A DNA stretch of 64,000 nucleotides from Dermacentor variabilis. Lineage: Eukaryota; Arthropoda; Arachnida; Ixodida; Ixodidae. The stretch is from positions 29,139,589 through 29,203,588 of the forward strand of contig NW_027460291.1 in NCBI RefSeq assembly GCF_050947875.1. The letters are read 5' to 3'. This document shows positions 1-12,662 of the stretch, piece by piece (positions within the stretch are counted from its first letter, which is position 1; every line of letters begins with the position of its first letter). The position numbers were made by a program, and so were the translations under genes. The notes beneath the pieces are model-generated. The model saw nothing but the letters and a program-made list of their open reading frames with translations. It was not told where the DNA came from and did no database searches.

Positions 1-694
1 GATTTGTTAGAAGAGGTGTGCCGCTTTGTGTCCTCACCGTATAATTGAAGGTACAGCGTGGTCTCGCAGTCCAGCTGACTGCAGTCATATGCAAGATCTC
101 CTGCAGCGAACATCACAATCCACTTGAACAGCCTCCCTCACAGTTCACTCAATCAAAAAAAAGAAGAAAGAAACAAAGCGAGAGACCCAAGAAGAATGCG
201 CGGTCGTAGTATTGTTTTGATTTATCTCGATTCAATGCAGTGTCTCTATAGTGTTAAATTTCACATTGGATCATCCGTTCATTTTCCAAAACGCACTTGC
301 TAATATGTGTGCCGTTATTTAGATAAAATGAAGCAGTATTTCAGTGGCCTTGGCTTTATTTACGTTCAAAGGCATCAACTTCGAGGGGTTGCATGGGCGT
401 CTACTAAAGCTCTCAGGTGGGCATTGTTGATTACTTTGCCATTGCGTCTAAATTAAGTAGACCACTTTAGAGCTCTAAAAGTAACAGGATACTCAGCGTG
501 CGCGCCTTTGATTGCTAATTTGCGATGCTTTGCTATGCGTAGATCCAGACAACTAGAAAACTGCCCAGCCTAATTTCTCTGGACAGGTGTTTAAAATTAA
601 GTGGTTATAATCGTGGCCTTGCCATGCATGAAACCTTACTTATTATGTTCTTGCAGCCTTTTCGCATTCCAAGGGACCACCTTAACGTCTGCAT
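1..694. other. Unassigned non-coding stretch
   Basis: I see no gene here. The sequence is of ordinary complexity, with stop codons in all frames at short spacing and no recognised repeat. It precedes a LINE tail remnant. Confidence 0.6.
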
Positions 695-790
695 TTATTT
701 TATTTATTTTTAAATTATTTATTCATACCGCAGGCCAACATACTGGCCCATGCAGGAGGGGTAATACAGTTGACAGGGTAAATAACAATG
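695..790 (-). mobile_element. Probable LINE 3'-end remnant
   Basis: Read on the minus strand, a GC-balanced segment (CCCTCCTGCATGGGCCAG at about 745-762) is followed by ATAAATAA/AAATA-rich sequence down to about 690. This is the layout of a CR1-like LINE 3' UTR with a polyadenylation signal and an A/T-rich tail. No coding part is left. The call rests on layout and on resemblance to the LINE tail at 23720-23760, so it is tentative. Confidence 0.35.
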
Positions 791-1725
791 CAACAAAGCT
801 AATGAAAAAAAGTACATATAAATAGTGCATGAAAATGATGCAGTCCATAGCCCCGTTACAAAAATCACAATGCTTCCCTTAGCGCAGTAACTAAATAAAC
901 TTCATGGATCATGCCGCACTTGGATCACGACTGTATTAGTTGCAATGGCGGCCAAAAATGAGGATATAAAGACATGCGAAATATGCACAGGAAGCGTCAC
1001 AAAGTCTCTCTATTTTGGACAGGTGTGTTCCAACGCGGGACGTGTTAAATTGAATTCCGATATTTACGGGTCAAAAACGTGATCTGATTATAAGGTACAC
1101 CTCAGTGCGAGACTGCCGATTAGTTTTGACCACTTGGACAACTTTCACGTGCACCCAATGTAGGGTCCACGTCAGGGCGGGATTAAGAAAAATGGGGGCC
1201 CTGGGTTAATGAGCATGCAGGCCCCCCTTCCCTATACTGACCTCCCCCCCCCCCTGTCGCCTGCTACGCTAATGGAATAATACATGTTTCATTTTGATTT
1301 CATCATATTAAAGAGAACAAAGTGCGATCAACGGGTTTATTATTATTGTCATTATTAAAAGGAAAACAACAAAACTTGCTTGAAACGCGTGCTGTTGTAA
1401 ACACCAACACATATGTTCACTTTGTGATTAATCCGCATTCTGTTTTCAGCAAAAGCTAGGCTTTAAGCAAAAGTTTAGTGCACTCAAGACGAACAAGAAC
1501 GTAGAAAATACAACACAGCTCAGATGTCGATCCTTCTGAAACTAGGCTTTGTTTGCATCACTGAGTTTAATCCCACGAGGAGACGCATGCTTGTATCCAA
1601 AGCATTCTTTATGAAAATTCAAGCGTCAGACTGCAGTAATCGTTATACACGTTACTCTATAAATATGCAATATATATATACAATACTTAAGGCAATACAA
1701 ACACCATAATAATGTGAGGATACGG
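791..1725. other. Unassigned non-coding stretch
   Basis: No gene is recognised. A short C run near 1244-1254 and a few ATT trinucleotides near 1339-1355 are the only simple sequence. The 5'-truncated LINE begins at its right edge. Confidence 0.6.
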
Positions 1726-2717
1726 CTTGGCTTCCGAAACTTTCTGTTGCATCCGTATACGTGTCTCCGCGGAAGAAGGTAGCAATGGACTTGTTTCTCC
1801 GGCAGCTTTGTGACCGTTGCCCAGCGCCCCAAATTATCTGCGGGGACTTCAACGCCCATCACACTGTCTAGGGTGACAGGAACACTGATTCCCGCGGACG
1901 CAAACTTGTAGAAGTTATCGATAGTGTGGACCTGTGCGTGGCCAATGACGGAAGTCCCACTTTCTTCCGGCCTCCAGCTTCAGTAACATCTATAGACCTA
2001 ACCTTGCATTCATCTGACGTCCGCGTGAAGTGGTCAACTGCACCTGACCACATGGGAAGTGATCACTATCCAATTTTAGTGTTAATTGCCGACTTCCATA
2101 TACGCGGCTCTAAAACTAGCCATGTTGTTAATTGGGACAAATACAGGGAGCAACTTGCATGTGTTTCTGGTGATGTGATAGACAAAATGATTTCTGGTGA
2201 GATGGCTGCTACCACAGCGGTCAAGTTGCCTAATCATTTTCCGACTCCGGATTTAAAACTCAGGAACCTTTGCGCAGCGCGCAGAAGGGCGGAACGACAA
2301 ATGATGCGGAAGAAGGGCGACAGATCCTTGAAGACGACCTTCAATAGGCCTAACTCTGCCATTCGACGCCATAAGAACAAGCTCTGTAGGTCGCAGTGGG
2401 CGTCCTTCTGCGATAGCTTGACGGTTTTCTCACCGATGACGAGAATTTGGCGAGTCATTGGCAGTCTTGCTGGTGATTCTCGTCCTAGAAAACCTTTCAA
2501 AGCCCTTGCACTGCGCAAGCAGAAACCTCTCATGTGCTTGGCAGAGGAATTTGCAGATGCATTTGTAAATGCAAGTTCAAGAATTCATCCCTGCGCTCTG
2601 CCTACAACATCTACGTCTGTGATGGACGCCCTGTTTACACTTCGAGAGCTACAGACAGCACTCAGCAGCCTGCGGCGTCGATGTGACCAGGTCCTGACGG
2701 CATCACCAACCAGATGA
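1726..2717 (+). pseudogene. LINE ORF2 fragment: endonuclease C-half and linker
   Basis: The frame shows the endonuclease signature IICGDFNAHHT, then the strand with SIDLTLHS, then GSDHYPI, the conserved SDH motif. All are typical of APE-like LINE endonucleases that nick target DNA for target-primed reverse transcription. The expected Trp after HHTV is a TAG stop at 1869-1871 (TGG to TAG). The frame then runs open to 2717, through a basic linker with NRPNSAIRRHKNK and the SPMTRIWRVIGSLAG segment that precedes RT in this group. The N-terminal half with the catalytic Glu is missing. Confidence 0.85.
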
Positions 2718-3873
2718 TGCAGAACCTACCTCTGGAACACCAGAAGATGCTCCTAAGCTATCTCAATCGAGTGTGGGAGACTGGCGACGTTCCTCATTCA
2801 TGGAAGGTGGCTTGTGTTGTCCCAGTGCTGAAGCCCGGCAAAGAAATGACAGACTTGGCCTCGTATCGCCCTGTATCACTGACGTCGTGCGTGGCTAAGC
2901 TCATGGAGAAGCTGGCAAGTAAGCGTTTATCTTGGTGGCTCGAAGATAGAAGGGCTCTGCCAACATGCGTGACTGGATTCCGAACAGGTTTAAGCGCGCA
3001 AGATAGCGTCTTGGACTTCATAAGCCATATTAAACATCATAGAGCTTTCGGCATTTCAACACTAGTTATTTTCCTAGACGTATGAAATGCTTATGATAGC
3101 TTCCTTCAGAGCTCAACACTAAATAGTTAGCAGGCCATGGGCGTACAGGGCTATCTTCTGAGATTCATTCACTCATTTATCAGTGATCGTAAAATTCAAG
3201 TGCGGTTAGGAATTACCACAAGCACCGAAAGGGCGGTATCGCTAGGTGTACCTCAGGGAAGTGTTCTTTCCCCAACGCTCTTTAACGTTGTAATGGCTGG
3301 TCTTCCCGCTGAAGTGCAAAAACGTTGCAGGCATGTCCATATGTCGATATACGCCGACGAAATTTGTTTTTGGTTAACCGGATATCAACACAAGCGTTTA
3401 GCTCTGATAGCTCGACACGCATTACTTTCAGCAAAAATTACCTTCAAGGTGTTGGGTTGACTCTCTCGGTGGAAAAATCTGGCTTTATCATGTTTCCAGC
3501 TAGAGGAAGAAGGTACGCGCGGCTGCAGGTAGGCCGTGATCAATCTTGCCTTCGACAATTGAAACACAAGCGCTTTTTGGGCGTCATTATTGACTACCGC
3601 CTACAGTGGCGACGAGCTGTGGACTCGGTTGTGACATCGATATCTTCGCATCTCAATGTTATCCATAGAGTTGCAAGTGAGCAATGCGGAAATCACCCTT
3701 CTTCAATGATCAGGCTGCACGATGCACTAGTGACGAGTCGAATAATGTATCAGCTCCCTTTAATTTCCCCCTCGATATCACAGCTGGAACGACTTGAGGT
3801 TCTGCACAGAAAGGGCCTAAGATGGGCTCTTGGCGTTCCGCAGACTGCTCCTAACAATGCAGTCCTTTATTAA
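2690..3873 (+). pseudogene. LINE ORF2 fragment: reverse transcriptase
   Basis: Recognisable RT blocks are YRPVSLTSCVAKLMEKL (2865-2915), VIFLDV*NAYDS (3067-3102, with a TGA at 3083-3085), GVPQGSVLSPTLFNVV (3247-3294) and the active site near 3350. The active site reads YADE instead of YADD; the last Asp codon is GAA at 3359-3361, so the metal-binding pair is lost. At least three frame changes occur (near 2714, 3130 and 3440). Downstream of RT the thumb-like segment runs to 3873. The enzyme cannot be made from this copy. Confidence 0.88.
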
Positions 3874-5019
3874 TCTCTATCGAGACCTCTTAGCCTAGTC
3901 GCTTCACAAAGCTTATTGATGCAAATTGGCCGCCTCAAACAGACGGCAGCCGGCCGAACCCTCCTACAGCGCCTTCGAAAGAGATCCGAGTCCCGAGCAT
4001 ACCTGGCACTAAATACTCTTGGTTACCTGGGTCTTGACGCTAGAGGTCGAGCTAAGAGGTTAAAACCACCTTGTTCATTCGCGAGCCTCGATTGTTCGTT
4101 GAAAATTCCTCACGTACGCACTAAGCGGAGTTCTCCTCTGGCGGCAACGCGTTCGCTGGTACTGGAACACCTTTAGACTTATTATGCACGTCATCTTCAA
4201 ATCTTTACTGATGGCCCTGTGGACAATGTCAAAGGATGTAGTGCAACTGCTTTTCACATTCACTGTTTGAAGTATGATTGGTCTGTTCGTTTCACTGCAG
4301 TCGTGTCCTCCACAACGGCCACAAGCGTTGCCATTGAGGCAGCTCTAAAGAAACTACGGTTTTGTACGCCTCAACCTGTTGTCATTCTTACAGATTCAAA
4401 ATCTGCCCTTCAAGGGTTAGAGCACAGGTTACCTACTGATGCCTTATGTCTTAGCTCCCTACGCTTGGTGCACAATCTCCATATCAAAGGCTTCTCCATA
4501 CGTTTCCAATATGTGCCCTCGCACATAGGTATCATAGGCAACGAGATGGCGGACAGCCTCGCCCATAGAGCGCTGCTGTCTGGGAATCCATTAAGAAGAG
4601 TGCCTCAAGAGGACAACAGACTCTTCAGAAAAGCGGCGTTGTGCCACTTCAGTTCTTTGTGGAGCTCACCTCACAAGCCATGTGTGATCAAGGGTCTCAA
4701 AAGAAACCAAGCCACCTTACTGCTCCGCATTCGCACGGGCTCTGCTCGTACCCCTGCGTGGATTTACAAGACTGGCCTGGCGTTATCACCATTATGTTCA
4801 ACGTGTGGTGTGTGCGGTGACATAGAGCATTACCTAATGTGCTGTACTGTGTATAACGCGGAAAGGAGGGTGTTATTCGGGTCCCTCAAGAAGACAGGAG
4901 TTCCTCACAGTTCTCTTCCGGACATTGTTTTCCCGCGCGGGAACCGGTTGTGTAGGAAGGAGGTCTCTCGCCTTCTTTTAAATTACCTACATGACACGGA
5001 TTTGGCCTCCACATGGTGA
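3874..5019 (+). pseudogene. LINE ORF2 fragment: RNase H and C-terminal Cys motif
   Basis: The first 300 bases (frame 3916-4176) are the RT-RNase H connector. From about 4195 an RNase H fold is readable, with all four acidic residues apparently present: FTDG, IEAALKKL, LTDSKSA and GNEMADSLAHRA. It would remove the RNA strand of the cDNA hybrid. Further on, CSTCGVCGDIEHYLMCC forms the CCHC-like C-terminal motif of this LINE type. The frame from 4219 to 5019 is open, so this part is better preserved than RT. Confidence 0.85.
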
Positions 5020-5166
5020 ACTGAGGAGTGACCATTTGTAATTGCGAGGTCTGTGTGTGATTATGTGATTTATTTATCTTGAGTGTCGCTACGGTGGAGC
5101 AATTGCCGGAAGCAACTGCAAGGCTAATTCCACCAGTAGCCTACAACTCAGCTCAACTCAACTCAA

Positions 5167-5476
5167 ATACCAACTGTAATTACAAAACATTAGTTGAAAA
5201 TATTTCGTTAAAGGTAAGACAAGCAAGGACGACACCAAATATACGTGGCACTATCAAAAACAACAAAAATAGAGTTCGTTATAAGCACGCTAAATATCAT
5301 AAGAAGAACGAACAAGAGACGAACAACGAAGATTTGCATATCTTGAATTACACTGCTCAACGTCTCATTGGCAACGGGGAGGCTGGGAGGCGACACAACG
5401 AACTTATTGGAACTATTCATGTATAACGCAAATCCTCTTTTAAAATGGCATCTTTCGCGCCTTCGCTTTGGCAAAA
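5167..5476. other. Short spacer between LINE and hAT remnant
   Basis: AT-rich sequence with no recognised gene. It may contain the 3' flank of the hAT remnant, but I could not identify terminal inverted repeats. Confidence 0.5.
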
Positions 5477-8078
5477 TCAGATAGTCTGTTCGAAGGATAG
5501 ATCGCGGAGGAGGTTACCTTCAATGGACATGATAGCAAGCGAGTTCACCTTGTCGTCAAGAAGGCTCGAACGAAGGCGATTTTTTATCAGCGACAACTTG
5601 GAAAACGATAGTTCAGTATCACAGTTTGCCATGGGTATGCTTAAGTACATTCGCAAAGCAATATAAAGGTTCGGAAACACACCAATAAGCTTTCTTTCGT
5701 GCAGCAACTTCATTATTCCCAGGGGACTCGTGTGCTGGCACACAGAGTTGTGCAGAAAGTTCGCAAACTGAACGATTTCAGCGGAAAATGCTGGCTCCAA
5801 ATCATTTTTGTAAGTATTCACCAACTTCTCAGCCCGTTGTGCCAGCGAGGCCTCGCTCCCAACTTCTGTCAGCAATTTTAGGAACCCGAACCTTTTGCAG
5901 AGTTCAGTGTAGGCAGCCTTTCGCACTCGGAAAGCAGAGCCTAGACTGTGATGTACAACACTGTACGTCTCTACGATAAACATTTTTCTACCTTGTAGCG
6001 CACTATCGCTTTTTCAGTCAGGGTACTTACTCAAAACGATACGTTTGCCCTCATCCTGATAACATTGATTGGCACTTAGCGTGCGTGCTCTCTCTTCGAA
6101 GGTTTAAAAGAAAGGTCGCAAAGAATTAACAAAGCCTTTCAGAGAGCTCAGCAGGTCTACAGCAATTGAAATGTATGCGCCTGGTTTCTGAAGTGCTACG
6201 CTCGTTTTGTCAAAGCGCTTCAAGATTTCTTTCCAGAAAATCGCCATGAATGCAGTCTCTAGCTTTGCCATTTTCTTGAAGACAGAGTGCTGTTCGTTCC
6301 TAGTGTCACCATTTTCTTCCTCGTTCTTTGATACAGCTTCAAGGCAACGCAAGACTGCATTGAAAATTTTCAGAATGGCCTTACGTGATTCAGCGTGTCT
6401 TCACCACCTGGTCTAAGAGAGACTTTTCAAAATAAGCTGCTGGCCAATTCCGCCCATGCTGTTCAGAAGATACCTCCATCGCTTAGGAACACATACAGTC
6501 TCTGAATTACAGTGAAAAATTTGACTGCCTCAAGGCAACTGTCAACGCTACACGCGCCAACTAAGTTCAGTGAATGACCAGCACACGGGACATAGACTGC
6601 CAATTCGTTCAGGTGTTTGATTTGAGCTTGCAGTCCTTTGTATTTTCCTGACATATTACTCGCATTATCATAAGCTTGGCCCCTACAATCATCAATTGAG
6701 ATGTTATTGGTCGTCAAGAGGGACATCACGGCATCGAAAAGATACAAGCCGGTATGCGATTCAATTGGAACAAATCCAAGAAAGCGTTCGTACACTTTCT
6801 CATTTAAATAGTATCGTAAAACAACTGACAGCTGATCAACGTGAGTAAGGTCTGGAGTCAAATCAACAATTAAAGAGAAATATTTTGCGCGTTTCCCTTC
6901 GTCAACGAGAATTTCCTTGACAGCCTTTGTCATATGCTCGATAAGTTCATCACAAACGGTTTTGAGAGATACGATGGGGGACCTTTTCCTTTGTTCCCGT
7001 AGCGTTTGATGTGCTCCTCTAGAAAGGGATCAAACTTGGCAATTGCCTCAAGCACTCCCATATAATTGCCATTTCTCGGTGAACCAAAAATTTCCTCACT
7101 GCCCCTAAACGCTAGGTTGCGCTCAGCTAGAAGCTTAACTACAATGACTACACGCGTCAACACCTCTGTCCAGTAGGCGATGTCGCTGACAAGATGCTTA
7201 ACCAGCTCCTTGTCAATTGTGCTGCTAGAGTTAGAGCGTACGAGCCATGCTGCCACGTAGTTCCGGTGCTCGACGCTATTTTCATGTGCGCAAACCTTTT
7301 CTTTTGCTCTTTTTCAGTCAGAAAAGTGGTGCGTGCTGAAAGTACTGGGGTTGCTTGAAATCGAAAATAGTTTGCACATGAAACAGTAAACGGAACCTTT
7401 GGACTCCGAGTACCTTAACCAGTGTCGCTCGTACGCCTCCCCATTTACAGCGTTTCGCACGAGAAGATGAAGTGACATATAGTGTTTCTGAGTTTTTTAT
7501 TGCCTTTCGGAAGACGGAAAATTTTCTGCCCGATTTTGAAAATACAACGGCCCTTTCTCAAGGCATACACTCCGAAAGCTGGCAGTAATAATGTCCGACC
7601 ACTTAGCAGGGTCACTTCGGAGAATCTCGCATCGTACCTCTTGCTCCGGGGGTGTCTGCATTTCTCTGTTGCCGCAATGAGAAGCCGTCTCATTCGTCCT
7701 CCCGAGGCACACTTTGTGGTTGGGAACATGATTATTTGAAGCCAAACTAACAGAAAACAAGTGAGTAGGTTCTTGGAGTCTTGTTTCCTGGCGTTCGTCA
7801 GTAGAAAGAGGCCCATCGGGGAGCTTTGGCACCTGTTGATCAGCAATAGCAGAAATCGGGCGTGGCGGACCGGACACCTGGAACTCTGTGGCAGGGGCAC
7901 GGCCGAGTAACATAGACGTTGCTGACTCAGGAACAGGACAGGGTTCGGTTAGCATTGGTTGCTCAGAAATATGAACGACCGAGGATGGTACCGTTTTCAC
8001 AGGATCCAGACAATCAAGATGAGTCAAAGCTTGCTTCTTGCCAGGAAACCGTGGTGATGAAGTTGGGAAGTCCTCCAC
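5477..8078 (-). pseudogene. hAT-type transposase, ZMYM/TTF-finger class, dead
   Basis: Read from 8078 downward: a Pro/Ser-rich N-terminus (8078-7500), a TTF-type zinc finger (about 7470-7260) with VYCFMCKLF and a following CAHENSVEHRNY, a middle domain (7256-6463) with LVDLTPDLTHVDQ and DNASNMSGKYKG around a catalytic-type Asp, and the C-terminal dimerisation region (5983-5477) with CDTELSFSKLSLIKNRLRSS. This order is that of hAT-derived ZMYM1-like and DUF4371 proteins. It is broken by a TAA at 7497-7499, a TGA near 7318, a one-base loss near 6960, and further shifts between 6463 and 6352. Whether it was a transposon copy or a domesticated gene copy cannot be told from the sequence. I found no terminal inverted repeats. 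Confidence 0.85.
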
Positions 8079-9512
<1,434 letters not shown>

Positions 9513-9559
9513 CCTCTTAGAACTCCAGTGTCCCAAGTTGTCTAATAGCGTGGCTGACT

Positions 9560-10145
9560 ATGCATGTGCTCTTAGGCGTGATGCCGTCGTGGTCCTTGCA
9601 TCCCCGTCATTCCAGCTTCGTCATGCGACTCTCGTCATGCTGTCGTCGCCACGCCATGTAGTCATACACTCATCATGCATTTGTTGTCATACCATCGTCG
9701 TGATGCCATCGTGGCTGTTCCGTAATTGTGATTCTAACTTTTTCATCAGACTCCCGTCAAGCCGTCGTAATCACGCTCCCGTCTTACCATCGTAATCACT
9801 TAAGAAACATTATCGGGTGGTCGTCCTGCCGCCGTGCTCATACTGCCTTCATCGATTCATCGACGTCAATCTTTCTCTGTCATTCTATCGTTACCATGCT
9901 GTCGTCATTCAATTGTGATTATGCCGCCGTTGTCCTGCCATCCTCATAGCGTTCTCGCCGGACAGTCGTCGCCCTGTATTCGTAGTCCTACCGTTGTGGT
10001 CGTTCCATCGCCGCCATTCCAGCTTCATCATCCACTTGTCCTCATACAGTCGTCGTCATGCTGCCTTCGTCGATTCATCGACGTCATTCCTTCTTCGTCA
10101 TTCCATCGTCTTCACAGCGTCGTCGTGAAGAAATTGTCGTCATGA
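9560..10145. repeat. Degenerate CATCGTC/GTCGTC-rich low-complexity tract
   Basis: The tract is built from diverged CGTCAT and CATCGT words. Longer similar segments recur: TGCCTTCATCGATTCATCGA at about 9844-9863 returns with one change at about 10062-10081, 218 bases on, and ATTCCAGCTTC recurs at 9609 and 10015. This looks like an old, eroded tandem array. Frames that stay open through it are a by-product of its composition. Confidence 0.7.
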
Positions 10146-10364
10146 CGTTATGCTTATCAATTATGCTTATGCCTGTCAATCGAGTGCCATAGAAAAGTGG
10201 GCAGATAGCGTAGCGAAGTGTATGCGGAAGTTTCACAATAAAAAGTACAGATTCTAAACAAACATATCTTTAGCACTACGGCGTATCGCTACTTTGTTTA
10301 ATGCTAATCGCATTACCGTCGACACTCGTTGTCAGGTGAGCTTTGCCTGAATTTCTTGCAATCC

Positions 10365-10450
10365 ATAACCCCAGCGAAATACGGCCGTCACCACCGGTAT
10401 CGCACCCGTGACCTCGAAAACCCCATAGCCGCCGCGGGACGTAGCTTTCG
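10365..10450 (-). mobile_element. tRNA-headed SINE remnant (Ruka-like head)
   Basis: The minus strand reads GGCTATGGGGTTTTCGAGGT, then a B-box-like GGGTGCGATACC, then GGCCGTATTTCGCTGGGG. This parallels the head of the SINE copies at 22725 and 46928, which read GGCTATGGTGTTG, CGAGGTCGCGGGATCGAATCCC and GCATTTCGATGGGG. The usual SINE 3' half is not recognisable below 10365, so this is a diverged or chimeric copy. Confidence 0.45.
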
Positions 10451-11844
10451 AAACCGATTTTTCCCGCACACATGGCACATTATTCGTGGTGTACGACTTC
10501 CTGACGCCGACATAAAAGTAGATAGACAAGTCCTGCTGGCTTCCAGTGGACTTGCTCAGGAGCAGGCAGCGCCGCGCTTCCGGCCGATGGCGTAGTATGA
10601 CGAGAGGGTGCGCCGGGCCACTGCCGTCAATGCGCATGTGAATGCAGCTTTTTAGAGCGCAGCTCTTAGACGCTTGTTCCTGCGGTGAGCGTCGGCATCG
10701 TCCCACGACATCCTCGTAACCGAGGGAACGAGCAGAGTGAAGGATGAAAAAACGAATGCGTAGCGCGGACTGAAGACGGCGGTAGCGATGAGAGCGCAAG
10801 GAGGAAAGCTGAGGAGGAGGGTGCAGCGAAACTATGAGGCACAAAGCGGAGGAGGAGGTCATAGCGAAGGCGTGAGAAAAGCGTAGTGCGCGCAAGACGG
10901 GCTTTGCGGCAACGATGGCTACAAGATGACGCCAGAGTAGCGCGCATCGTCTGTTCACCGATGACGCCACCGATACCACATGTGGAAACAAAGCGCTGCA
11001 TGAGCGAAGGTTTGTCTGTGACGGCTGCTGTGAATCGCGCCCACGCGTCACCCGCTCGCTGCCTCTCGCGATCTCCCGATTAGAGGCAGTCGCAGCGCAC
11101 ATCGCTCCGTTTGCAATGTGCCAGACGAGACAGATTGTCCGCGTCAGCCAACAAACCGCGAAATGAAAGCTCGTATAGAGCTGCGCTCAAATTTTGCATT
11201 ATAGAGTACCGTAATGAAAGGTGGATCCCTTTCGAAGTTTTCACTTTGTATCATTTGGGGTTGTCAGCTACTCATGTGCATACGGCGGAATCTTCGGCAA
11301 GCATATTTTAAAAGGATTTTACTGCTTTCAGCATGCCGCAGAAGCAGAAGGTTGGACGGCGAACGTGCTATGTGCCGCGCTAGATGCTTAACAAAGGAGG
11401 CGTCGCGGCAAGGGGCTTGTACGTGTGCGTGATAGCTTTTCTGCAGAACTGCTGTAAAATGCGGTGAAGTACACATGGTGCATTGCTGCGAAACAGTGAC
11501 AATCGCGCACAGCCCCGATCCCCCGACAAACCCCACCCGATTTCTCCTCGGCCGCCCCAATCCACAGATCATCCCTCGGATCCTGCGCCATTCGATTTAT
11601 CATAATCTCAGATGCTCTCCTGAGACCTCTGTTTGCCGTTCAGATTTCTATTTTCGTGTGAGTGACCTCACAACAATATATTTCTGTAATGCGGCCAAGC
11701 TTAGACCTGCTGCTATGGAACACAAACACTCGTAGAAAACAGATTTCGCGCATGCCGCAGCACCGTTCTTGCACAAATTTTGCAGACAGATAACATTTTA
11801 CAGCCTGGATCGTTCAGTGTAACACTTTGCGATGTTACTTTACT
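10451..11844. other. Unassigned non-coding stretch
   Basis: No recognised gene. A minus-strand frame stays open from 11102 to 10332 (256 codons), but its product is Arg/Ser/Ala-rich without a recognisable domain and it runs into the SINE remnant, so I do not call it. Confidence 0.5.
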
Positions 11845-12039
11845 AGTTTTCCAGGAAAAAACTGCGAATTTGTCTTCATCTACGCCTCTCGGATGCACTC
11901 CGGGCCAACTATTGGAATCAAATCTTGAAGGCCATGCTGTGCCGTATTGTAGACAGCCGAATCGCCATAGCCAGTATCTCTTACGCATTCCTCACTGTGA
12001 CGAGCGCAGATGAAGGCGAATTCGCATGTTTTTATTGAC
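11845..12039 (-). repeat. Left arm of a diverged inverted repeat
   Basis: Reverse-complemented, this segment aligns with 12273-12475. Shared words include CAATAAAAA at the inner end, CAGTGAG, AGAGATACTGGC, CAATACGGCA and AGCATG. Identity looks like roughly 70-75 percent with small gaps. It is separated from the other arm by about 233 bases. The family is not recognised. Confidence 0.7.
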
Positions 12040-12272
12040 AAACTAGTCACGTAGCTGTGGTAAGTCCAAAACGTATTCAGTGGTGTATACATAATGTGCG
12101 ACCTTGTTGAAAAACATGACCAATCTTTTTTATTCGCATGTCCGTACACATACATGTGATTGTCTCTTAAAATGATTGAGAAAGGACTCCTCAAATGTCG
12201 CAGCAAGGTCACGCTTTTTGATACGGATCGCTCAATATACGAAGTGTTACAGTGCCTTGCCTATCTAGCTTG

Positions 12273-12475
12273 CCAATAAAAAAACGGAATTTGCCTTACT
12301 TCTGCGTCAGTCGCAGTGAGAAATGTCGAAGAGATACTGGCCATTTAACTTCCGCCGTCTGCAATACGGCAAAGCATGACCTTCGAGATTCACTTTCAAT
12401 AATTGCCCCGGTGGAGGGGGCGCATTCGACAGGCGTAGAAGAAAAATTCGTAGTTTCTTCTTGGCAAGGAAAAAG
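12273..12475 (+). repeat. Right arm of a diverged inverted repeat
   Basis: Partner of 11845-12039 in opposite orientation. Conceptual translations of the two arms are also alike (for example RDTGYGDSAVYNTAQHGLQD against RDTGHLTSAVCNTAKHDLRD), though this may only reflect nucleotide similarity. It could be two copies of an unnamed repeat or the arms of a fold-back element. Confidence 0.7.
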
Positions 12476-12662
12476 CCGCTAGAGGGCCGTGGCCACCGTC
12501 AAGTGAGTGTCATATTTACTGATTTCTGCAACGGCCGCACAGCCGCCTAGCTAAACCCAACGCCGAACGAGTGGCTGCAACCCCGTGGCGCGTGCTCGCG
12601 CCGCTCGAGCGTATCTGCGAGCATAGCACGGGCGCCTGCCCACGCAGCGACGAGCTCTCGAG

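Larger units (their letters stand above)
1726..5166 (+). mobile_element. I-type non-LTR retrotransposon, 5' truncated, dead
   Basis: Domain order is apurinic-type endonuclease (partial, 1726-2100), linker, reverse transcriptase (about 2690-3873), RNase H (about 4195-4570) and a C-terminal Cys/His motif (about 4790-4860). RNase H after RT places it with the I/R1-type LINEs rather than CR1 or RTE. There is no ORF1, so the copy is 5' truncated within the endonuclease. The 3' end may be the short AACTC repeat at about 5146-5166, since non-LTR elements often end in such tails. Reading frames are broken many times. Clade assignment within the RNase H-bearing LINEs is by eye. Confidence 0.85.

Noticed and set aside
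10332..11102. 256-codon minus-strand frame
   Set aside because: No recognisable domain, and it runs through a SINE remnant. GC-rich sequence can leave such frames open by chance.
12252..12482. Small plus-strand gene in the inverted repeat
   Set aside because: Its similarity to the other arm is explained by the nucleotide repeat. No independent support for coding.
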